This document shows positions 51,457 through 59,258 of a DNA stretch of 64,000 bases, piece by piece. Position 1 is the first letter of the stretch. Each line of letters begins with the position of its first letter. Below the pieces are notes generated by a model. It was not told where the DNA came from. It did not search any database and saw only the letters and a list, made by a program, of their open reading frames with translations. The stretch comes from JAEUJM01 sp041908445 (GTDB lineage: Bacteria; Actinomycetota; Acidimicrobiia; Acidimicrobiales; DATDAH01), in assembly GCA_041908445.1 (NCBI GenBank), contig JAYRFK010000036.1, forward strand, positions 1 to 64,000, given 5' to 3'. Both the position numbers and the translations under genes were made by a program.

Positions 51457-51735
51457 TCAGAACACGAGCCAGGCGAGGAGGCCGGCGAGGCAGGCCAGCG
51501 CGAGCACCACGGCGCCGATGGCGATGGCGCGGTTGCGCCGGCGGTGCTGGCTCAGGCCGAAGTCGACGAGGTCCTCCTGGCGCCGGCGGCGCAGGTAGGC
51601 GTCGTCGGCGCGGGTGCCGACCTTGGGCAGGTGCTGGTGTGGGTGCTCCTTGGCCCGGCGCTTCTGCTGCGCCGACCGCTTCTGCCCCCGCTGGCTCTGC
51701 TGGCGCTGCCGCTGCGCGCTCTTGCTCTTGGCCAC
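51457..51735 (-). CDS. Small basic tail-anchored membrane protein
   Basis: A 92-residue protein: the first ~68 residues are extremely rich in Lys, Arg, Gln and His (KSKSAQRQRQQSQRGQKRSA), and residues ~70-91 form one membrane helix (IAIGAVVLALACLAGLLAWL). The basic part may contact RNA, DNA or lipid heads. No family recognised. GTG 51735 lies six bases after TAGAGT. Confidence 0.65.
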   Translation of the reverse strand: MAKSKSAQRQRQQSQRGQKRSAQQKRRAKEHPHQHLPKVGTRADDAYLRRRRQEDLVDFGLSQHRRRNRAIAIGAVVLALACLAGLLAWLVF

Positions 51736-51741
51736 GGCCGC

Positions 51742-51747
51742 ACTCTA
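51742..51747 (-). promoter_or_regulatory. -10 box of the small membrane protein gene
   Basis: TAGAGT on the minus strand, six bases before GTG 51735; leaderless pattern. Confidence 0.45.
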
Positions 51748-51793
51748 GGGCGCCGTCACCCCCCGGTTCCCTCGAACGCACCCCCCACGCGTT

Positions 51794-51837
51794 CTGGCTC
51801 CCGATTCGATCGCCAGGGCGATCGAATCGGGAGCCAG
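51794..51837. terminator. Perfect 44-bp palindrome, probable terminator of the nitronate monooxygenase operon
   Basis: Two 21-base arms (51794-51814, 51817-51837) are fully complementary around a two-base centre. Read on the minus strand it lies 54 bases after the stop at 51891. It is the longest perfect inverted repeat I saw in the window. Confidence 0.6.
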
Positions 51838-51890
51838 TTCGGTGTCCGTGGCCGCAGCGGCCCCGGTCCGCGTGCCGATCGGGGCGCCGG

Positions 51891-53024
51891 TCAGACGGAG
51901 GCGGCGGCCTCGTTGAGGGCGTCGAGGTGCTCGGTGGCCTCGAGGTACTCGTTGACCCAGCGCTCGATGACGGCGCCGGTCTTCTCGACCTTCTCGAACT
52001 GCCCCACGACCTGGCCCACCGGGTTGAAGGCCACGTCGACGGTCTGGTCGGGCCAGCGGTGGGTGGCGGACACGGCCATGCCCGAGACCATGTACTGCAG
52101 GGGCATGCCGAGGGGCTCGGGGTTGCCCTCGGTCTCCCACGCCTCGGTCCAGTCGTTGCGGAGCATGCGGCAGGGCTTGCCGGTGAACGAGCGGGAGCGC
52201 ACCGTGTCGCGCGAGCCCGCCGCGATGTAGGCCTGCTGCTGGACGGGGGTGTTCTCGGCCTCCTCGACCATCAGCCACTGCGAGCCCGACCAGGCGCCCT
52301 GGCAGCCGAGGGCGAGTGCCGCCGCGATCTGCTGGCCGCTGCCGATGCCGCCGGCGGCGAGCACCGGGCGGGGGGCCACGGCCTTCACGACCTGGGGCCA
52401 CAGCACGATGGAACCGACCTCACCGCAGTGGCCGCCGCCCTCGCCGCCCTGGGCGATGATGATGTCCACGTCGGCGGCCGCGTGCTTCAGGGCCTGGTAG
52501 GGCGAGCCGCAGAGCGCCGCGACCTTGCGGCCGGCGTCGTGGATGTGCTGGATCATGTCCGGCGGCGGGGTGCCGAGGGCGTTGGCGATCAGGGTCATCT
52601 TCGGATGGTTGAGGGCGATCTCGACCTGCGGTGTGGCCGTGGCCTCCGTCCAGCCGAGGAGCTGGAGCGAGTTGTCGTCGCCCTCCTCGATGGGCACGCC
52701 GTGGTCCTTCAACAGGTTGCGGGCGAAGTCCAGGTGGCCCTGGGGGACCATGTCCTGGAGCATCTTGGTGAGCTCCTCGGTGGACAGGTCGGCGTCCATG
52801 CCCTCGTACTTGTTCGGGATGACGATGTCGACGCCGTAGGGGTGGTCGCCGATGTGCTCGTCGATCCACTTCAGCTCGATCTCGAGCTGCTCGGGCGAGA
52901 ACCCGACGGCGCCGAGCACGCCGAAGCCGCCGGCCTTGGAGACCGCGACGACGACGTCGCGGCAGTGGGTGAAGGCGAAGATCGGGAACTCGATGCCGAG
53001 CTCGTCGCAGATCGGGGTGCGCAT
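51891..53024 (-). CDS. Nitronate monooxygenase-family flavoprotein
   Basis: A 377-residue TIM-barrel FMN enzyme of the nitronate monooxygenase/2-nitropropane dioxygenase family. GGFGVLGAVGFSPEQL, VDIIIAQGGEGGGHCGEVG and PVLAAGGIGSGQQIAAALALGCQGAWSGS (in two parts) are FMN phosphate-binding landmarks. Members oxidise alkyl nitronates, but many bacterial ones have other substrates. ATG 53024 has GAAGAGGACC before it. The P450 gene ends 65 bases upstream, with no terminator between, so a TetR-P450-NMO operon is likely. Confidence 0.87.
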   Translation of the reverse strand: MRTPICDELGIEFPIFAFTHCRDVVVAVSKAGGFGVLGAVGFSPEQLEIELKWIDEHIGDHPYGVDIVIPNKYEGMDADLSTEELTKMLQDMVPQGHLDFARNLLKDHGVPIEEGDDNSLQLLGWTEATATPQVEIALNHPKMTLIANALGTPPPDMIQHIHDAGRKVAALCGSPYQALKHAAADVDIIIAQGGEGGGHCGEVGSIVLWPQVVKAVAPRPVLAAGGIGSGQQIAAALALGCQGAWSGSQWLMVEEAENTPVQQQAYIAAGSRDTVRSRSFTGKPCRMLRNDWTEAWETEGNPEPLGMPLQYMVSGMAVSATHRWPDQTVDVAFNPVGQVVGQFEKVEKTGAVIERWVNEYLEATEHLDALNEAAASV

Positions 53025-53089
53025 GTGGTGGGTCCTCTTCTCTCGTTCGGTTCTCGTGCTGTGTCTCGTGCGGTCCGGGAGGGGTGCGG

Positions 53090-54292
53090 CTACCAGGCCA
53101 CGGGCATCCGCTTGATGCCGTTGACGAAGTCGCTGCGGAGCCGGTCGGGGGGCGCGGTGAGGTGGATGCCCGGCAGGCGGTCGACGATCTGGCGCATGGT
53201 GGCCTTGATCTCGGCCCGGGCCAGGCTGGCGCCGAGGCAGTAGTGCACGCCGCCGCCGCCGAAGGTCACGTGGTCGTTCGGGGTGCGGCCCACGTCGAAG
53301 CGGTGGGGGTCGTCGAAGACGTCCTCGTCGCGGTTGGCCGACGCGTAGTACATGACGACCTTGTCACCGGCCTTGATGGGGACGCCCCGGAGCTCGGTGT
53401 CGTGGCGGGCGGTGCGGCGGAAGTTGTGGATCGACGAGCCGTACCGGAGCATCTCCTCCACGCCGCTGTCCCACAGCGACGGGTCATCGCGGAGGCGCTG
53501 GGCCTGGTCGGGGTTGTCGAGCAGGGCGAGCAGCGAGAGGTTGATGAGGTTGCGGGTGGTCTCGTTGCCGGCCACGACGAGGGAGATGAAGAACAGGTTC
53601 AGCTCCATGTTGTCGAGGCGCTCGCCGTCGAGTTCGGCCTCGACCAGCGCGGTCATGAGGTCGTCGCGGGGGTTCTTGCGCCGGTCCTCGGCGACCACGT
53701 CGCAGAGGGCGTAGACCTCCATGGAGGCCGCCTCGGGGTTCACGTGGGCGTACTCGGGATCGTCGCGGGACCCGATGAGGAGGTTCGACGCCTCGAACAT
53801 GCGCGGCCACTCCTCCTTCTCCAGGCCGATCATCTCGCAGATCATCTGGACGGGCACCTGGCCGGCGATCTCCGAGACGAACTCGGCCTCGCCCTTGTCG
53901 ATCACGTTGTCGATCACCCGCTCGGCGCGCTGCTCGATGTCCTCCACCAGCCGGGCGACCATGCGCGGCGTGAAGGCCCGGGACACGAGGCGGCGGACCC
54001 GGTTGTGCTTGGGCGGGTCCATGTTGAGGATCGAGAGGCTCAGCTGGGCCATCGACTCCTCGTCCTGGGTGGGGATGAAGGTGGCGCCCAGCTCGCTGGA
54101 GAAGGTCTCCCAGTCGTGGCTGACGTGGCGCACGTCGGCGTGCTTGGTGACGGCCCAGAAGCCGGTGTCGCCCGGTTCGGGGTGCCAGTAGACCGGCGCC
54201 TCGCGGCGCAGGCGGTCGAACTGGTCGTGGGGGATGCCCCGGCCCCAGGTCTCGGCGAGGAGGTCGATCCCCTCGAGCTCGGTCATGGTCAT
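53090..54292 (-). CDS. Cytochrome P450 (CYP125/CYP142-like)
   Basis: A 400-residue soluble bacterial P450. The I-helix oxygen-binding motif is VVAGNETTRNL, the ExxR is EEMLRYG, and the haem-binding loop is FGGGGVHYCLGASLARAEI with the axial Cys ~350. KHNRVRRLVSRAFTPRMV is typical of steroid-tail hydroxylases such as CYP125 and CYP142. Together with the fused FadE34-like gene elsewhere in the window, breakdown of sterols or other branched lipids is a possible theme, not proven. ATG 54292 overlaps the TetR stop as ATGA. Confidence 0.92.
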   Translation of the reverse strand: MTMTELEGIDLLAETWGRGIPHDQFDRLRREAPVYWHPEPGDTGFWAVTKHADVRHVSHDWETFSSELGATFIPTQDEESMAQLSLSILNMDPPKHNRVRRLVSRAFTPRMVARLVEDIEQRAERVIDNVIDKGEAEFVSEIAGQVPVQMICEMIGLEKEEWPRMFEASNLLIGSRDDPEYAHVNPEAASMEVYALCDVVAEDRRKNPRDDLMTALVEAELDGERLDNMELNLFFISLVVAGNETTRNLINLSLLALLDNPDQAQRLRDDPSLWDSGVEEMLRYGSSIHNFRRTARHDTELRGVPIKAGDKVVMYYASANRDEDVFDDPHRFDVGRTPNDHVTFGGGGVHYCLGASLARAEIKATMRQIVDRLPGIHLTAPPDRLRSDFVNGIKRMPVAW

Positions 54293-54972
54293 CCGGTCGC
54301 TGCTCCTTCGGTGGTCCGTGCGGTGGCTCGGGTCGTGCGGGTGGTTCGGGTGCTGCTGGTGGTGCGGGTGTTGCGGGTGGTCGGTCTCGGTTCGGACGTG
54401 CCCTGGGCGGTGCCCGCCACGACGCCCACGAGGGCGGCGACGGCGAGCTCGTCGGTCACGGTGCTCGGGTCGACGCGGCGCATCAGCTCGAGGCCGAGCA
54501 GCACGCCGATGACCGCGGGGCCGACGTCGGGGGAGGCGTCGCCCGACTGGTCGGCCAGTGCGACGATGCCCCGCCAGGCGCCGCGGTAGCGGCGCACGAG
54601 GTGGTCGCGGGCGTCGGGGTTTCGGGCGGCGTGGGTCCAGAGCTCGAGCTCGAGGCTGATCCAGCGGTCGTCGCCGACGACGGGGCGCGACACGTTGTGC
54701 CAGAGGACGCCGAGGCGCTCCTCCAGGGTGGTGGCCGTTGCCAACTCGGCGCCGATGACCGCGCCGAGCTCCTCGACCCAGGTGTCGAGCAGGGCGAACA
54801 GCACGCCGTCCTTGCCGCCGAAGTGGTCGTAGACCGCGCCCGAGGTGCGGTCGGCGCGCTCGGCGATGGCGTCGATCGACGTGCCGTCCACGCCTCGCTC
54901 GGCGAACAGCTCCGCGGCGGCGGTCAGCAGCCGGCGGCGGGTGTCGGCCCGCCGTTCCCCCTGGGTGGCCAC
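54289..54972 (-). CDS. TetR-family repressor, first gene of the P450 operon
   Basis: A 227-residue regulator. The N-terminal helix-turn-helix (TRRRLLTAAAELFAERG, TSIDAIAERADRTSGAVYDH in part) is standard TetR; the C-terminal ~130 residues are the ligand-binding helices. The last ~28 residues are an odd Thr/Arg tail (RNTRTTSSTRTTRTTRATAR) coded by a small repeat. GTG 54972 follows a TAGGAT box at six bases; a perfect palindrome TAGGACGTCCTA (54983-54994) overlaps the promoter, so autoregulation is likely. Its stop overlaps the P450 start. Confidence 0.9.
   Translation of the reverse strand: MATQGERRADTRRRLLTAAAELFAERGVDGTSIDAIAERADRTSGAVYDHFGGKDGVLFALLDTWVEELGAVIGAELATATTLEERLGVLWHNVSRPVVGDDRWISLELELWTHAARNPDARDHLVRRYRGAWRGIVALADQSGDASPDVGPAVIGVLLGLELMRRVDPSTVTDELAVAALVGVVAGTAQGTSEPRPTTRNTRTTSSTRTTRTTRATARTTEGAATG
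54303..54386. repeat. Minisatellite-like tract encoding the TetR tail
   Basis: Imperfect 9-12 base units of the GTGCGGGTGGT type (plus strand) code for Thr-Arg repeats at the C-terminus of the TetR protein. Length could vary between strains. Confidence 0.5.
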
Positions 54973-54978
54973 GGCGAA

Positions 54979-55008
54979 ATCCTAGGACGTCCTATGTATC
55001 TCGGGCAA
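54979..55008 (-). promoter_or_regulatory. Promoter and operator of the TetR-P450-NMO operon
   Basis: TTGCCC (minus strand of 55003-55008), 18-base spacer, TAGGAT (54979-54984), then six bases to GTG 54972. The perfect 12-bp palindrome TAGGACGTCCTA (54983-54994) lies over the -10 box and spacer, where a bound repressor would block polymerase. Confidence 0.6.
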
Positions 55009-55046
55009 CCGATGAAACTCGGCGGACGATCAGGCGGGCGCCGGGG

Positions 55047-55052
55047 TAGAGG
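55047..55052 (+). promoter_or_regulatory. -10-like box of the first tandem kinase gene
   Basis: TAGAGG within GGGGTAGAGG, six bases before GTG 55059. Confidence 0.35.
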
Positions 55053-55058
55053 CGGGGT

Positions 55059-56576
55059 GTGGACGTGGGAACGCTGGTCGCCGGTCGCTACGAGGTGCTC
55101 GGGTCGCTGGCGTGCGGGGGGATGGCCGACGTGCTCGCCGCCCGCGACCACCGGCTGCAGCGCGACGTGGCCCTGAAGGTCGCCCGGGTGACCGCCACCA
55201 CGGATCGGGCCCGCTTCGACGCGGAGATCCGCCTCCTGGCCTCGCTGCAGCACCCCCACCTGGTCCGCATGTTCGACGCCGGCGTGCACGAGGGCGACGC
55301 CTTCCTCGTGCTCGAGCTGGCCGACGGGCCCACGCTCGGCGCGCTGCTGTCCTCGGGCCCCGTCCCCGAGGAGCGCCTGCACGCCCTCGGCCGTGACCTC
55401 GCCGGCGCGCTGGCCCACGTGCACGACAAGGGCATCGTCCACCGGGACGTGAAGCCCGCCAACGTGCTCACCGCCGCCGACGGCCGCTGGCTGCTCGCCG
55501 ACTTCGGCATCGCCCGCCTCCTCGACGCCACCGGCCTCACCGCGACGGGGACGGCCGTCGGCACGCCCGCCTACCTCGCGCCCGAGCAGGTGACCGGCGC
55601 CAGCGCCACGCCGGCCACCGACGTCTACGCCCTCGGCCTCGTGCTGCTGGAGGCGGCGACCGGCCGGCCCGCCTACCCCGGCGACTGGCGGGAGGCCGCC
55701 CGGGCTCGGCTGACCCAGGACCCCGACGTGGCGGCGGCGCCCGCGCCCTGGCCGGCGCTCCTCGCCGCGATGACCGCTAGCGACCCCGCCGAGCGCCCGA
55801 CCGCCGCCCAGGTCCACGCCTGGCTCGCCGCCGACGGCGTGGTCGACCCCACCCCGCCGCCCCTGGCCGGCAGGCCCGGGTCAGCGGCGTTCGGCGTGGT
55901 GGCGGCGACCACGGGGTTGCGCCCGGTCGACGGGGTCCCCGATCCGACCGCCGAGACCGCGGCGCCGGTGGCGCCGTACTCCGTCGGCGCCACCGGCCCC
56001 GCACAAGAGGCCGAGCCGGCGGGTCCCTCGGGCGTCGGACCGCTGGCCCCCGTCGGCGTTGCGGCCGCGGGACGGGCTCCCTCGGTGGACCGGGCCGACG
56101 CGGCTGACGTGGCGGCGCCCGACCCCACCGAGCGCCGCCCCGGCCACCGTCGCCTCGCCGCGGTCGCCGCCGCGGTCCTCCTGCTCGTGGTCATCGGGGT
56201 CACGCTGCTGCGGGCCGGCGCCGACGACGCCACCGCCTCGCCCGCCGAGCCGGCGCCGTCGTCGAGCACGGTGCCGTCGACCACCGTCCCCGTCACCGAG
56301 CCGATGACCGCGCCCACGGTGGCGGTCGCCGTGGTCGAGACCGTCCCGACGACGGCGCCCTCGACCACTACGACCTCCGTCGCCACGACGGTGCCACCGA
56401 CCACGACGACCCTCGTCGCCATGCCGGTCGCCGGCAACGTGGCGAGCGGGGCGTGCCCGACGTCCACCCCGACCACCGTGGCCGAGCCGGTGACCGCCCC
56501 GGCCGACAGCAGCACGGAGGGCGCCGCCGCCCCCGCCCCGGCCCCGCAGCCCGAGCCCGCGACCGCCGACTGCTGA
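55059..56576 (+). CDS. Ser/Thr protein kinase, tandem paralogue 1
   Basis: A 505-residue membrane kinase. Kinase domain ~10-265: GSLACGGMADVLAARD (P-loop), Lys in ALKVA, HRDVKPAN, DFGIAR and APEQV. A Pro/Ala juxtamembrane linker, one membrane helix (LAAVAAAVLLLVVIGVTLL, ~370-388) and a Thr/Val/Pro-rich outer tail of ~115 residues follow. The tail has exactly two cysteines, one in SGACPTS and one as the last residue. No PASTA repeats. The kinase domain is closely similar to the next gene, so the pair arose by duplication. Divergent from the TetR operon. Ligand and substrates unknown. Confidence 0.9.
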   Translation: MDVGTLVAGRYEVLGSLACGGMADVLAARDHRLQRDVALKVARVTATTDRARFDAEIRLLASLQHPHLVRMFDAGVHEGDAFLVLELADGPTLGALLSSGPVPEERLHALGRDLAGALAHVHDKGIVHRDVKPANVLTAADGRWLLADFGIARLLDATGLTATGTAVGTPAYLAPEQVTGASATPATDVYALGLVLLEAATGRPAYPGDWREAARARLTQDPDVAAAPAPWPALLAAMTASDPAERPTAAQVHAWLAADGVVDPTPPPLAGRPGSAAFGVVAATTGLRPVDGVPDPTAETAAPVAPYSVGATGPAQEAEPAGPSGVGPLAPVGVAAAGRAPSVDRADAADVAAPDPTERRPGHRRLAAVAAAVLLLVVIGVTLLRAGADDATASPAEPAPSSSTVPSTTVPVTEPMTAPTVAVAVVETVPTTAPSTTTTSVATTVPPTTTTLVAMPVAGNVASGACPTSTPTTVAEPVTAPADSSTEGAAAPAPAPQPEPATADC

Positions 56577-56603
56577 GCCGCGATGGGTCGCCGTCCGCCG
56601 GGG

Positions 56604-56609
56604 TAGGGA
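56604..56609 (+). promoter_or_regulatory. -10 box of the second tandem kinase gene
   Basis: TAGGGA within GGGGTAGGGA, six bases before GTG 56616. Confidence 0.45.
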
Positions 56610-56615
56610 CGCCCG

Positions 56616-57923
56616 GTGGACGTCGGCACCCTCGTCGCGGACCGGTACCTGGTCCAGGGACGCCTCGCACGGGGTGGGATGGCCGAGGTGTTCGCGGCGC
56701 ACGACCAGCGCCTCGCCCGCGACGTCGCCCTGAAGGTCCTCCGGGGCGCCGCCGGCACGGACCGGGCCCGGTTCGACGCCGAGGTCCGGCTGCTGGCGTC
56801 GCTCCAGCACCCCCACCTGGTGCGGGTGTTCGACGCCGGGGTGCAGGGTGACGACCCCTTCCTCGTGCTGGAGCTCGCCGAGGGCCCGAACCTCGCCCAG
56901 CTCCTCGCCGCCGGGCCGCTGCCGGAGGACCGCCGCCGCTCGCTCGGCCGCGACGTCGCCGCGGCGCTCGCCCACGTGCACGCGGCCGGGGTGGTCCACC
57001 GTGACGTCAAGCCGGCGAACGTCCTCACCGGCGCCGACGGCCGCTGGCTGCTGGCCGACTTCGGGATCGCCCGCCTCGTCGACGCCACCCGCCTGACCGC
57101 CACGGGCGCAGCCGTCGGCACGCCGGCCTATCTGGCCCCCGAGCAGCTCACCGGCGAGGCGGCCACCTCCGCCGTCGACGTGTACGCCTTGGGGCTCACG
57201 CTGCTCGAGGCGGTGACCGGCCGGCGGGCGTTTCCGGGCGACGGCCCCGAGGCGGCCATGGCCCGGCTCACGCAGGACCCCGACGTGTCGGCGGCGCCGG
57301 CCGAGTGGCAGGGCCTGCTGGTGGCGATGACCGCGCGGGACCCGGCCGCCCGTCCTTCGGCGGCGGAGGTGGCGCGGCGTCTGGGCGACGACGTGGGCGC
57401 GGCGCCGACCGAGCCACTGCCCCTGCCCGTCACCGCCGGGGCGGTCGCCACGGCGACGGCCACGATGCCGATCGTCGAGCCGGCGCCCGCCGCCGCGCCG
57501 GTGTGGGGCGTGTCCGATCGCGGCCCCCGCCCGTGGGTCGGGGTCGCCGCGGCGCTCGTCGTGCTGCTGCTCGTGGCCGGGGCGGCGCTGGCCTGGCTCG
57601 GCGACGACGGTGAGGCCACGGCGGCCACCTCCACCTCCACCTCCACGACCGCGGCGCCGGCGACGGCGACCAGCGCGCCACCCGTGACCGCGGCCCCGGC
57701 CGCCACCGCCCCGTCCACGGTGGCCACCACCACGCCGCCGACGCCCGCCGACCCGTGCGGCGTGCTCCAGGCCCAGCTCGACCAGTTGGACCAGGCCCGC
57801 GCGCCGGTGGCGGGCCCCGGCCCGCGCCCGGGACGAGGCCACGGACGCGAGCACGACGACCGGCACGCCCTCGACGAGCAGCGCCGCGACCTCCAGCACC
57901 AGCTCCACGAGCAGCACTGCTGA
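56616..57923 (+). CDS. Ser/Thr protein kinase, tandem paralogue 2
   Basis: A 435-residue membrane kinase very like the one before it: GRLARGGMAEVFAAHD, ALKVL, HRDVKPAN, DFGIAR, APEQL. After the kinase domain and a short linker comes one membrane helix (VGVAAALVVLLLVAGAALAWL, ~308-328) and an outer tail: first Thr/Ala/Pro-rich, then a charged, probably helical end (DEQRRDLQHQLHEQHC). Again there are only two outer cysteines, one near PADPCG and one as the last residue. It has its own leaderless promoter 28 bases after the first gene's stop. Confidence 0.9.
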   Translation: MDVGTLVADRYLVQGRLARGGMAEVFAAHDQRLARDVALKVLRGAAGTDRARFDAEVRLLASLQHPHLVRVFDAGVQGDDPFLVLELAEGPNLAQLLAAGPLPEDRRRSLGRDVAAALAHVHAAGVVHRDVKPANVLTGADGRWLLADFGIARLVDATRLTATGAAVGTPAYLAPEQLTGEAATSAVDVYALGLTLLEAVTGRRAFPGDGPEAAMARLTQDPDVSAAPAEWQGLLVAMTARDPAARPSAAEVARRLGDDVGAAPTEPLPLPVTAGAVATATATMPIVEPAPAAAPVWGVSDRGPRPWVGVAAALVVLLLVAGAALAWLGDDGEATAATSTSTSTTAAPATATSAPPVTAAPAATAPSTVATTTPPTPADPCGVLQAQLDQLDQARAPVAGPGPRPGRGHGREHDDRHALDEQRRDLQHQLHEQHC

Positions 57924-57977
57924 CCGGCGGGTCTCGCCCGGCGGCGCGTCCCGGTGTCCACTCCGCCCGCCACGGGG

Positions 57978-57983
57978 TAGGGG
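57978..57983 (+). promoter_or_regulatory. -10 box of the DUF6458 gene
   Basis: TAGGGG in GGGTAGGGGACCGC, six bases before ATG 57990; the same 14-base string stands upstream of the GGDEF/EAL gene at 13015-13028. Confidence 0.45.
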
Positions 57984-57989
57984 ACCGCC

Positions 57990-58310
57990 ATGTCCGCACG
58001 GGCCAGCCTCGGCCTCATCACCGTCGGCGCCATCCTCACCTTCGCCGTCCGGGCCCAACCGAGCTTCCTCGACCTGCACGTGACCGGCCTGATCCTCATC
58101 GCGGTCGGTCTGATCCGGCCGCTCGTGGCGGGCTGGTCGTCCTTGGCGCCGCGTGTCGCCCGGCGCGAGGTGGTGGTCGAGGAGGTGACCGAGCCGGGGG
58201 CCGAGGTCGACGCACCGGTCCCGGGCCGGCCCGGCGGCCACCGCGCCGCGGCCTCCCGCCCGCCGGCGCCACCCCGCCATCCGCAGCGCTCGGCCTCGAT
58301 CGCGCCGTAG
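57990..58310 (+). CDS. DUF6458-like small membrane protein
   Basis: A 106-residue protein with two membrane helices (GLITVGAILTFAV and VTGLILIAVGLIRPLV) and a Pro/Arg-rich cytosolic tail. The first 60 residues match the small actinobacterial DUF6458 pattern (two helices joined by a short loop). Function unknown. ATG 57990 is leaderless. Confidence 0.65.
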   Translation: MSARASLGLITVGAILTFAVRAQPSFLDLHVTGLILIAVGLIRPLVAGWSSLAPRVARREVVVEEVTEPGAEVDAPVPGRPGGHRAAASRPPAPPRHPQRSASIAP

Positions 58311-58336
58311 CCGCCGCGCCTGTCGATGGGCTCGGC

Positions 58337-58342
58337 CAGACT
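58337..58342 (+). promoter_or_regulatory. -10-like box of the SnoaL-like gene
   Basis: CAGACT six bases before GTG 58349. Confidence 0.35.
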
Positions 58343-58348
58343 GACGGC

Positions 58349-58771
58349 GTGAGCGCCACCGCCGAGGACGTCGAAGCCATCAAGGCGCTGAAGGCGCGCT
58401 ACTGCCGGCTGCTCGACACCAAGGACTGGGCGGGGTTCCGGCAGCTGTTCACCGACGACGTGGCCATCGACACGAGCGCGGCCGGTGGCTCGGTGACGAC
58501 GACCGCCGACGAGTTCGTCGCCTTCCTGGTCGACGTGCTCGCCGACGCCGTCACCGTCCACCAGGGCCACATGCCCGAGATCGCCCTCACCGGCCCGGAC
58601 TCGGCGAGCGGCGTCTGGGCCCTCCACGACATCGTGATCTTTCCCACCGGCCTGCGCCTCGACGGCTACGGCCACTACCACGAGACCTACGCCCGCACCC
58701 CCGACGGCTGGCGCATCGCCAGCTCCACCCTCACCCGTCTCCACCAGGACTTCTCCGGCGCCGGCGCCTGA
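58349..58771 (+). CDS. SnoaL/NTF2-like protein
   Basis: A 140-residue cone-shaped NTF2-like fold protein: AEDVEAIKALKARYCRLLDTKDW opens with the long first helix (given here in part), followed by RQLFTDDVAIDTS, QGHMPEIALTG and the closing strand GHYHETYARTPDGWRI. SnoaL_4-type members act as isomerases, dehydratases or binding proteins in catabolism and polyketide tailoring. The putative Asp-His pair (DDV, HETY) is consistent with an enzyme, but the substrate is unknown. It is the last gene before the island. Confidence 0.85.
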   Translation: MSATAEDVEAIKALKARYCRLLDTKDWAGFRQLFTDDVAIDTSAAGGSVTTTADEFVAFLVDVLADAVTVHQGHMPEIALTGPDSASGVWALHDIVIFPTGLRLDGYGHYHETYARTPDGWRIASSTLTRLHQDFSGAGA

Positions 58772-58913
58772 TCTCGTTTGGCGGGGAGGGTGGGACAACG
58801 TTCGAACCACCTTGCGTGGGCCCGCCTGGCGGACCTGATCGAGAACGGTCAGGCACCAGGGTCAGCGACCGCATGATCGGGAACAACGTTGGTTCGAACC
58901 CGACCAACTCGGT
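58772..58913. other. Non-coding junction between backbone and the ubiquitin-like island
   Basis: This 142-base stretch separates the convergent SnoaL-like and DUF6527 genes. It holds two imperfect copies of ACAACG..TTCGAACC (58795-58808 and 58883-58900). The second lies in GTTGG-TTCGAAC-CCGAC (58888-58904), which folds exactly as a tRNA T-arm, though no complete tRNA surrounds it. It may be an attachment-site relic. Confidence 0.4.
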
Positions 58914-59258
58914 CTAGACCCAGGTCACCCGTCCATCTCTCAGCCAGAAGTGGCAGCGCCGCTCGCCGGAGGCGTCGATCGATGGGTGGAGTGTTGGGCC
59001 TGCGCCGGTCGAGTCGAGACGCCACGTGGACAGGTCCGTGCGCAGGGGGCTGAGGAGCACCTCGATACGGGTGTGCGGTGTTCCGCATGGGCATTCGAAG
59101 ATGGCCCACCCGGGTGACCCGGTCACGACCGCAAGGGTGCGGCAGGGCAGATCTGCGGGTACCTCACTCCTGCGCTCGTACTTCCGGATGCGCTTGATGC
59201 GGGGCGCGGTCCAACGCCGACGGCGCCACCAACGGACGAGGGCGGTCATGTGGGCCAT
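58914..59258 (-). CDS. DUF6527 protein of the ubiquitin-like cassette
   Basis: A 114-residue protein with a basic N-terminal segment (VRWWRRRRWTAPRIKRIRKY) and a compact domain matching DUF6527: WAIFECPCGTPHTRIEVLL, WRLDSTGAGPTLHPSID and RRCHFWLRDGRVTWV. The conserved Cys-x-Cys, the later Cys-His and the Ser form a cluster that could be a metal or catalytic site. DUF6527 is, from my knowledge of the family, a frequent partner of bacterial E1/E2/ubiquitin-like genes. Its exact role is not known to me; processing or deconjugation is a guess. ATG 59258 overlaps the E1 stop by 13 bases; ATG 59249 (ATGA overlap) is an alternative with better ribosome-site spacing. Confidence 0.8.
   Translation of the reverse strand: MAHMTALVRWWRRRRWTAPRIKRIRKYERRSEVPADLPCRTLAVVTGSPGWAIFECPCGTPHTRIEVLLSPLRTDLSTWRLDSTGAGPTLHPSIDASGERRCHFWLRDGRVTWV

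Noticed and set aside
58888..58904. A functional tRNA gene
   Set aside because: Only the T-arm fits; no matching acceptor strand, anticodon arm or D-arm is found at the right distances.
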